In this document: piece by piece, positions 56,031 through 61,881 of the stretch
How positions within the stretch are numbered: the stretch's first letter is position 1
Layout: every line of letters begins with the position of its first letter
The notes under the pieces: generated by a model
The model's database searches: none
Told to the model about the DNA's origin: nothing
Seen by the model: only the letters and a program-made list of their open reading frames with translations
Made by a program: the position numbers and the translations under genes
Assembly: GCF_042675745.1 (NCBI RefSeq)
Contig: NZ_JBHTJM010000006.1
Location: 310,001-374,000, forward strand
DNA length: 64,000 bases
Direction of reading: 5' to 3'
DNA from: Pseudofulvibacter geojedonensis
GTDB taxonomy: Bacteria; Bacteroidota; Bacteroidia; Flavobacteriales; Flavobacteriaceae

Positions 56031-56420
56031 TTAACTCTTCTTTAACTTTAAAAAAAATCTCAACAAATACAACCAAGTTACTATCAATACCATACCTCCT
56101 ATAGGTGTTATAAAACCTATGGAAGAAAAATCTATTCCAGTAATTTTCTGAGTACTTAATAAATAAATTGACCCCGAAAACAACAACACACCTATGCATG
56201 TTAAATTATACAAAACCTTTTTACTTTTTATAGAAAGCATATTATACCCTCCTAAAAAAAGGAGCAAAAAAACATGGTACATCTGGTATCTCACTCCAGT
56301 CTCGAATGCTTGCAAACTCTCTACACTTAATAATGCTTTAAGCTTGTGTGCGCCAAAAGCTCCCAGTACTATTGCTACAACTGCCATTATTGCCGCAGTA
56401 CTTAAAATCCTTTTATTCAT
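56031..56420 (-). CDS. DUF423 family membrane protein
   Basis: A 129-residue protein with four membrane helices and the DUF423 pattern LGAFGAHKLKALLSVESLQAFETGVRYQMYH near the start (quoted in part: AFGAHKLKAL, FETGVRYQMYH) and SSIGFITPIGGMVLIVTW near the end. Function unknown. Its stop lies 76 bases upstream of pckA's start on the same strand; it is divergent from the saccharopine dehydrogenase gene. Confidence 0.9.
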   Translation of the reverse strand: MNKRILSTAAIMAVVAIVLGAFGAHKLKALLSVESLQAFETGVRYQMYHVFLLLFLGGYNMLSIKSKKVLYNLTCIGVLLFSGSIYLLSTQKITGIDFSSIGFITPIGGMVLIVTWLYLLRFFLKLKKS

Positions 56421-56425
56421 TTTAA

Positions 56426-56457
56426 TTTGTTTTAAATATAACTATTTGGTATTTTTG
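56426..56457 (+). promoter_or_regulatory. Bacteroidota-type promoter of the saccharopine dehydrogenase gene
   Basis: TTTG (56426-56429), 20-base spacer, TATTTTTG (56450-56457): both consensus elements at normal spacing, 40 bases before the start codon. Confidence 0.8.
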
Positions 56458-56497
56458 AGTTATAAAATTAACTCTAAACCAAATCCCCAAGACAAAA

Positions 56498-57862
56498 ATG
56501 AGAAAAATTTTAGTTATAGGAGCGGGTAGATCGGCTTCTAATTTAATTACCTATTTAATTGATAAATCAGAAAAAGAAAATCTTCATATAACTATAGGAG
56601 ACTTATCTTTAGAAAACGCCAACGAACATATTAAAGGTCATAAAAACGCAACAGCTATTGTTCTTGATATTTTTAATGAATCTGACCGTAAAGCTGCCGT
56701 TAAAAATGCCGATATTGTTATTTCGATGTTACCTGCTAGATTCCATGTAGAAGTTGCTAAAGACTGTATTACTTATGGCAAGCATATGGTAACTGCATCG
56801 TATATAAGTAGCGAAATGAAAGCTTTAGATGCTCAAGCCAAAGAAAAAGGTTTGGTGTTTATGAATGAAATTGGTTTAGACCCTGGTATAGATCATATGA
56901 GCGCTATGCAAGTTATAGATCGAATTCATGATGAAGGAGGTAAAATGCTTTTATTTGAATCTTTTTGTGGTGGATTGGTTGCCCCAGAAAGCGACAATAA
57001 TTTATGGAACTATAAATTTACATGGAACCCAAGAAATGTGGTCTTAGCAGGACAAGGAGGTGCTGCTACTTTTATACAAGAAGGACAGTACAAATACATT
57101 CCTTATCACAAGTTATTTAGAAGAACAGAGTTTTTAGCTGTTGAAGGATATGGGAAATTTGAAGCATATGCCAACAGAGATTCTTTAAGTTATAGAAGTG
57201 TTTATGGTTTAAAAGATATTCCAACATTATACAGAGGAACCATAAGAAGGGTAGGATACTCTAGAGCATGGAATTATTTTGTAATGTTAGGTTTAACAGA
57301 CGACTCTTATCAACTAGAGGGGTCTGAAAACATGAGCTACAGAGATTTTATCAATTCATTTTTACCATATAGCCCAACAGATTCTGTTGAACTAAAATTC
57401 CGTCATTATTTAAAAATAGATCAAGACGATGTTATTTGGGATAAGTTTTTAGAACTAGATCTTTTTAATGCTAATAAAAAGGTAGGACTAAAAGACGCTT
57501 CTCCTGCTCAAATTTTACAAAAAATATTAATGGACAGCTGGACCTTACAGCCAGAAGACAAAGATATGATTGTAATGTACCATAAGTTTGGTTACGAATT
57601 AAACGGAAAGAAAAAACAAATAGATTCTAAAATGGTAATACTTGGTGATGACCAAACTTTTACAGCTATGTCTAAAACAGTTGGCTTACCAGTTGCTATG
57701 GCTACACTTCAAATATTAAACGGTAAAATAACCACTCCTGGAGTGCAATTACCAATAAAGAAAGAAGTATACAACCCTATTTTAAAAGAGCTTGAAGATT
57801 ATGGAGTTATTTTTAAAGAAACCGAAGTGCAATATTTAGGATACAATCCTGACAAATTATAA
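56498..57862 (+). CDS. Saccharopine dehydrogenase family protein
   Basis: A 454-residue protein of the saccharopine reductase type: Rossmann start ILVIGAGRSASNLI, ADIVISMLPARFHVEVAKDC, NEIGLDPGIDHMSAM and ESFCGGLVAPESDNN with NLWNYKFTWNPRNVV. It may catalyse NAD(P)-dependent reduction in lysine degradation or a related amino-acid reaction. No partner lysine-ketoglutarate reductase is adjacent, so the exact substrate is open. Confidence 0.88.
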   Translation: MRKILVIGAGRSASNLITYLIDKSEKENLHITIGDLSLENANEHIKGHKNATAIVLDIFNESDRKAAVKNADIVISMLPARFHVEVAKDCITYGKHMVTASYISSEMKALDAQAKEKGLVFMNEIGLDPGIDHMSAMQVIDRIHDEGGKMLLFESFCGGLVAPESDNNLWNYKFTWNPRNVVLAGQGGAATFIQEGQYKYIPYHKLFRRTEFLAVEGYGKFEAYANRDSLSYRSVYGLKDIPTLYRGTIRRVGYSRAWNYFVMLGLTDDSYQLEGSENMSYRDFINSFLPYSPTDSVELKFRHYLKIDQDDVIWDKFLELDLFNANKKVGLKDASPAQILQKILMDSWTLQPEDKDMIVMYHKFGYELNGKKKQIDSKMVILGDDQTFTAMSKTVGLPVAMATLQILNGKITTPGVQLPIKKEVYNPILKELEDYGVIFKETEVQYLGYNPDKL

Positions 57863-57870
57863 TAAATTTA

Positions 57871-57897
57871 AAAAGCCAGCTAGAAAGCTGGCTTTTT
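57871..57897. terminator. Bidirectional terminator between the convergent saccharopine dehydrogenase and ssb genes
   Basis: AAAAGCCAGCT (57871-57881) pairs with AGCTGGCTTTTT (57886-57897) around a four-base loop, A/T tracts on both sides. Confidence 0.9.
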
Positions 57898-57909
57898 AAT
57901 TCTAAAGCA

Positions 57910-58242
57910 TTATTTACTAATCATCAAAACTTCATTAGCTACTACCTCTGTAATGTACCTTTTCTCGCCGTCTTTTGTCTCGTAAGATCTATTGGTTAAT
58001 TTACCTTCTATAGCTAACTCTTGTCCTTTATTTACATACTGCTCTATAATTTGAGCCGTTTTTCCCCAAGCAACTACATTGTGCCATTCTGTTTGTTGTA
58101 TTTTTTCTCCTTTAGCATTTTTGTAATAATCGTTCGTAGCTAACGAAAACTTAGCTAGTTTTCTCCCTCCATCTAAATCAATAATTTCTGGCTGTGTTCC
58201 TAAATTCCCAATCAACTGTACTTTGTTTCTAAGCGTGTTCAT
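57910..58242 (-). CDS. ssb: Short single-stranded DNA-binding protein
   Basis: A 110-residue single OB-fold: NTLRNKVQLIGNLGTQPEI, KLAKFSLATNDYYKNAKGE, TEWHNVVAWGKTAQI and KGQELAIEGKLTNRSYETKDG. It ends VVANEVLMISK directly after the OB-fold: the Gly/Pro-rich linker and acidic DDDIPF-type tip of housekeeping SSB are missing, so it is probably an accessory paralogue. Its leader contains a hairpin. Confidence 0.9.
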   Translation of the reverse strand: MNTLRNKVQLIGNLGTQPEIIDLDGGRKLAKFSLATNDYYKNAKGEKIQQTEWHNVVAWGKTAQIIEQYVNKGQELAIEGKLTNRSYETKDGEKRYITEVVANEVLMISK

Positions 58243-58476
58243 AATATTGTATTTTAATGTTAAACAGTTAAGACATGTCCCGAATTCGTTTCGGGATCAC
58301 ACCAAATTAAACACCTGCATAAGCTAATGTATACTAGCACTAAGCATTTATCTAACTCGACACTACAAAGGTATTGTGAGCCAGAACTGTTTACCGACAA
58401 TTACCTACTTACTGTCGAATGTAAATACTTGTAGTCGTTTGTACACGATTATTTTGTATATTGTGTTTATTAATAT
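58243..58476. other. ssb leader and left edge of the accessory gene block
   Basis: Contains an inverted repeat TCCCGAA (58278-58284) / TTCGGGA (58290-58296) without a T tract, in the ssb leader, and a second dyad GACAATTACC...CTGTC near 58410. No open frame of note. Confidence 0.4.
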
Positions 58477-58486
58477 GTTGTGCGTA
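58477..58486 (+). repeat. Left boundary site of single-gene unit 1
   Basis: GTTGTGCGTA, 11 bases before the ATG of unit 1. It is the exact reverse complement of TACGCACAAC (59059-59068) located just after the same gene. Confidence 0.7.
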
Positions 58487-58496
58487 ATTTGAGAAA

Positions 58497-59054
58497 ATGA
58501 GTAATCTAACAGATGAAATAAAAGATATTGAATTCAAAACAGGGCAGAATTTTCATTTTGACCTTGATAGAGAGTTTGAACTTATTTCTTCAAATTTAAG
58601 TTCAAAGGAACAGGAATTTCTCAAAGCGGATTTTCAATTCTTTTTGGACAAAGGAAAATTTCTCGTAATAAACACTTTTGGTGGCGGAATTCTATTTTTA
58701 AAAGTACCTGAACTCATAGAAAAGATAAAGGTTGAATATCGAACTGACAAAAAAGACTTTAAAGCCTCTGTGATTTTTGAATCGGATATGAGAAAAGCCG
58801 AAAACATTAAATACAAACCAGAAATTGGGAAAATAGAATCAACTAACTGGAACACTAAAACAATATTTCCTAATTTTTATCAATATGAAAACAAAATCCA
58901 AAAAGCTCTATTGATTGTAATTGGAAAGATTGTAAAAAGAATTTGTGAATATGGAAGGACAAACTTCGCCTATATGAAAATAGAAAATGAGTTCGAAATC
59001 GAATTATTGATTAATGGACTAATCGAATCTAAACTCAAAGTTGAACTGAATTAA
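58497..59054 (+). CDS. Hypothetical protein, single-gene unit 1
   Basis: A 185-residue soluble protein with no signal peptide or membrane segment. It has alternating charged strands (FQFFLDKGKFLVINTFGGGILFL; KKDFKASVIFESD) and a C-terminal helix-rich part (KALLIVIGKIVKRICEYG). No family is recognised. It is an isolated gene bounded by a perfect ten-base inverted repeat and followed by a structured element, so it looks like acquired accessory DNA. Confidence 0.7.
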   Translation: MSNLTDEIKDIEFKTGQNFHFDLDREFELISSNLSSKEQEFLKADFQFFLDKGKFLVINTFGGGILFLKVPELIEKIKVEYRTDKKDFKASVIFESDMRKAENIKYKPEIGKIESTNWNTKTIFPNFYQYENKIQKALLIVIGKIVKRICEYGRTNFAYMKIENEFEIELLINGLIESKLKVELN

Positions 59055-59058
59055 AAAC

Positions 59059-59194
59059 TACGCACAACAATGGCTATAAGTAATTGCTTGTTCTCGCCTA
59101 CTTCTGAAAATCCTCGCGGATTTTCATTTCGGTGTGTACTTGCAAAATTGAGTGCTAACCCACACAACTACTCATAGCCGAGACCGTTAGCTAC
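59059..59194 (+). repeat. attC-like palindromic element 1
   Basis: About 136 bases. Order: TACGCACAAC (59059-59068, complementary to the left flank of unit 1), GGCTATAAGTA (59072-59082), a central perfect hairpin GAAAATCC/GGATTTTC (59106-59113 and 59118-59125), TACTCATAGCC (59169-59179, pairing with the second block at 10 of 11 positions), then GTTAGCTAC (59186-59194), which marks the left flank of unit 2. This nested R-L-hairpin-L-R arrangement resembles an integron attC site. Confidence 0.6.
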
Positions 59195-59203
59195 AACCTA
59201 AAA

Positions 59204-59935
59204 ATGAAAAACATAACGCAAATATTAATTTTCACATTACTATTGACAAGTTGTTCTGTCAAGTGGGCTAATAATATTGCAGACAAAGGACATCGAGAGG
59301 AATGTATAAATAATTATGAGAAAGCTATGAAAATTTACAATAGCGGAATCAGATGGAATAAAAATTCAGCCGAATTATATTGGAGAAGAGGTAATCTTCA
59401 TGCTCGAAATGAAAATCATAATCTAGCAATAATTGATTTGACAAAATCAATTGAAATCGATTCAGTATTTAATACTGGATATGCATATTGGGATAGAGCA
59501 ATATCAAAAGAAAATTTAGGAGACCTTGAAGGTGCATTATCAGATTTTGACAATGCTATTTTAATAAACCCTAATAAATCAAACTTCTATTTTTTCAGAG
59601 GAACACTTAAATATAAGCTAGCTGATTATAATGGCTCACATGCAGACTTTAATAACGCAATCAAGATATGGGATAATTATTATCTCGCCAGAAGTTGGAG
59701 AAGTACTTTGAGAGTTGAACTCAAAGATTATAATGGTGCTATGGAGGATTACAAATATCTCAGGTTTTCAAAAAAAGACGAAAACAATCCAAATAAAGCA
59801 TGGGAATACCGCTATAGAGGGATTGCAAAATATAATACTGGAGACAAAATTGGAGCATGTAAAGACTGGACTGTTGCTTCTAAACACGGAGACTCAATAT
59901 CTATTAACAGAATAAAAAAACATTGCATAAAATAA
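59204..59935 (+). CDS. Tetratricopeptide-repeat lipoprotein, single-gene unit 2
   Basis: A 243-residue lipoprotein: signal with lipobox LLLTSC (Cys about residue 17) and four or five TPR motifs (SAELYWRRGNLHARNENHNLA; GYAYWDRAISKENLGDLEGA; SNFYFFRGTLKYKLADYNGS; WEYRYRGIAKYNTGDKIGAC). TPRs mediate protein contacts; partner unknown. Flanked by GTTAGCTAC before and its reverse complement after the gene. Confidence 0.85.
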   Translation: MKNITQILIFTLLLTSCSVKWANNIADKGHREECINNYEKAMKIYNSGIRWNKNSAELYWRRGNLHARNENHNLAIIDLTKSIEIDSVFNTGYAYWDRAISKENLGDLEGALSDFDNAILINPNKSNFYFFRGTLKYKLADYNGSHADFNNAIKIWDNYYLARSWRSTLRVELKDYNGAMEDYKYLRFSKKDENNPNKAWEYRYRGIAKYNTGDKIGACKDWTVASKHGDSISINRIKKHCIK

Positions 59936-59941
59936 AAGGCA

Positions 59942-60162
59942 GTAGCTAACAACACCTATAAATAATACGGATTTGAGGCTTAAATAAAAAGGAGTTGTAT
60001 ATTTTTAAAATCACCAAATCTTTTGATTTGGTCTTTAATAACAAAAAAGTAAAAACAAAACACAACGCTTTGGCTGAATGCAAACTTGAAAACATAGTGC
60101 TTTCTATTGCCCTAAATGCCATATACTAAACGCTGTACTGCATTAAAACCTATTAAAAGTCT
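59942..60162 (+). repeat. attC-like element 2 (imperfect)
   Basis: Starts with GTAGCTAAC (59942-59950), the exact reverse complement of the left flank of unit 2, then AACACCTATAAATAAT, similar to CAACAATGGCTATAAGTAAT of element 1. A central hairpin ACCAAATC/GATTTGGT (60013-60020 and 60025-60032) is perfect. The right half is not a clear match to the left, so it may be damaged or composite. It ends near AACGCTGTACTGC before unit 3. Confidence 0.5.
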
Positions 60163-60774
60163 ATGAGTTTATTCAAAAGTTTGTTTTCATCAAATAAATC
60201 TGAAAAGGATTTTGGAATTGAGCTTTTTCGAGCACTTTATGAACCGAACAAACAAAAAGTGATTGAAATAATTGAAAAAGAAAAAATTGGAATAAACGAA
60301 TACTTGATTTCATCTAACTCGAGCTCAATTCTCATTAATGCTGTGAACTGCTCACCTGAATTTCAAGACTCGAATGAACAAATAGAATTAATTGATTATT
60401 TAATTGACCAAAAAGCCGACGTTAATTGGAAAAACAATAATGGATTTAATTCTTTACATATCGCTCTTGCTTATCATAGTCTCTCAAAAATATCTTTATT
60501 GTTATTAAGAAAAGGTAATCCAGATGTAAATATTGTTGAGGATAAACACGGGAATAGCCCCATATTTACTGCAATTCGTGAATATGGACTGACTTGGCGA
60601 GAAGAACAAAAAGAAGTCAACCAATTACGATTTGAAATTATCAATGAACTCTTGAATCGTGGAGCTAAATTGGATAAAATAAACAATCACGGAATTTCAG
60701 CTAGAAAATGGATTGAAAGGGTTTCTAAAAAAGATAAATTACATAATCTGATAAATGAATTTGACAAAAAATAA
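60163..60774 (+). CDS. Ankyrin-repeat protein, single-gene unit 3
   Basis: A 203-residue soluble protein with about three ankyrin repeats: SSSILINAVNCSPE, LIDYLIDQKADVNWKNNNGFNSLHIAL and INELLNRGAKLDKINNHGISARKW. No signal peptide. Partner unknown. Left flank CTGTA and right flank TACAG are weakly inverted. It occupies its own unit, as the two preceding genes do. Confidence 0.85.
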   Translation: MSLFKSLFSSNKSEKDFGIELFRALYEPNKQKVIEIIEKEKIGINEYLISSNSSSILINAVNCSPEFQDSNEQIELIDYLIDQKADVNWKNNNGFNSLHIALAYHSLSKISLLLLRKGNPDVNIVEDKHGNSPIFTAIREYGLTWREEQKEVNQLRFEIINELLNRGAKLDKINNHGISARKWIERVSKKDKLHNLINEFDKK

Positions 60775-60779
60775 AAGCC

Positions 60780-60838
60780 TACAGACAACAATGCTAAACC
60801 GAAAATAACGCATATTAACCCGTAACTAACTGTTATAC
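60780..60838 (+). repeat. Short attC-like element 3
   Basis: TACAGACAACAATGCTAAACC (first 20 bases: TACAGACAACAATGCTAAAC) shares ACAACAATG-CTA with element 1 and ends in GTTATAC (60832-60838). It is about 60 bases and lacks a clear central hairpin, so it may be a truncated end of the block. Confidence 0.4.
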
Positions 60839-60851
60839 AAACAAATAGATT

Positions 60852-61202
60852 ATGCAACAAAGCTGTTTAGAATGCAATGAGTCCTTTAAAGGACGGGCCG
60901 ACAAAAAATTCTGTTCTGATGGTTGCCGAAACACCTATAACAACAGAATAAATAAAGACGCCAAAAACCTAATACGCAACGTAAACAATCGCTTGCGTAA
61001 AAATTGGCGCATATTAGAAGAGTTAAACCCTAAAGACAAAACCAAAACGTCTAGAGTCAAACTCACAGAAAAGGGGTTCGACTTTAATTATTTCACTTCT
61101 ATTTACACTACAAAAGCTGGCACTGTATATTATTTTGTGTACGACCAAGGATACCTGCCATTAGAAAACGATTATTACGCTCTAGTTAAAAGAAATAGTT
61201 AA
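60852..61202 (+). CDS. Small zinc-ribbon protein
   Basis: A 116-residue protein with an N-terminal zinc-ribbon CLECNESFKGRADKKFC..C (Cys about 5, 8, 21, 25) followed by a Lys/Arg-rich region and a beta-rich tail ending YYALVKRNS. Likely binds nucleic acid, but nothing decides this. It starts the plus-strand run with the GIDE-domain and M28 genes and is probably the first core gene right of the accessory block. Confidence 0.75.
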   Translation: MQQSCLECNESFKGRADKKFCSDGCRNTYNNRINKDAKNLIRNVNNRLRKNWRILEELNPKDKTKTSRVKLTEKGFDFNYFTSIYTTKAGTVYYFVYDQGYLPLENDYYALVKRNS

Positions 61203-61203
61203 C

Positions 61204-61881
61204 ATGTCTGATACTTTAATATTTATATTATTTGCAGGAGGAATTGGCTTCTTCATATTTATTTCATTTTATTTTGGAGAACGCTCTGTTATATTAAGAA
61301 AGCTTAAAAAAATAGAAGTCAAACCTATTAACCGAATTAGAGAAAATGAAATAGCAAAGGTTATTGGAAAAATATCTGTCGATAATGAATTTCTAATTGC
61401 ACCTATTTCTAAACGAAAATGTGTATCGTATAAAGTTCATGTTGAAAGAAAAGTTAAAAGCGGAAAACACAGCAGATGGTCCACAATTATTGATGATAAA
61501 AAATCAATAGATTTTATTATTGAATCTCGATCTGAAAAAGCTTTAATTGAAATGAAAAATATAAGAAGCTATTTTAACGAAGACGAAAAACAAGAATCTG
61601 GTTTTTTAAACGATGCTAATCCTGAATTAGAAGATTATTTAAATCAATATGGAGAGAAAAGCGTTGGCTTTTTAGGCTTCAATAAAACTATACGATATAG
61701 TGAGGGAATTCTTGAACCAAACGAATCAATTGCTATTTTAGGAACTGCAAACTGGAAAGATCCAAAAGATTATAATATTAAAGATTCATATTCTAAAATA
61801 TTAGTTTTATCAGGAAACCAAAAAGACAAATTAATTATTACCGACGATTCTAAAGCAACTAAACCAAAAAGACATGCTTAA
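61204..61881 (+). CDS. Membrane protein with a GIDE-like domain
   Basis: A 225-residue protein: N-terminal membrane helix (LIFILFAGGIGFFIFISFYF) and a cytosolic or periplasmic domain resembling the GIDE domain (AKVIGKISVDNEFLIAPISKRKCVSYKVHVER; shortened: IGKISVDNEFLIAPIS, KCVSYKVHVE; GFNKTIRYSEGILEPNE). The eukaryotic MUL1 RING ubiquitin ligase uses this domain, but there is no RING here. Its stop overlaps the M28 start by eight bases, indicating coupling. Confidence 0.75.
   Translation: MSDTLIFILFAGGIGFFIFISFYFGERSVILRKLKKIEVKPINRIRENEIAKVIGKISVDNEFLIAPISKRKCVSYKVHVERKVKSGKHSRWSTIIDDKKSIDFIIESRSEKALIEMKNIRSYFNEDEKQESGFLNDANPELEDYLNQYGEKSVGFLGFNKTIRYSEGILEPNESIAILGTANWKDPKDYNIKDSYSKILVLSGNQKDKLIITDDSKATKPKRHA

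Noticed and set aside
58497..60774. A toxin-antitoxin or anti-phage defence island among units 1-3
   Set aside because: The products (unknown, TPR lipoprotein, ankyrin) carry no nuclease, NTPase or toxin motif that would support it; the flanking elements are the notable feature, not a shared pathway.
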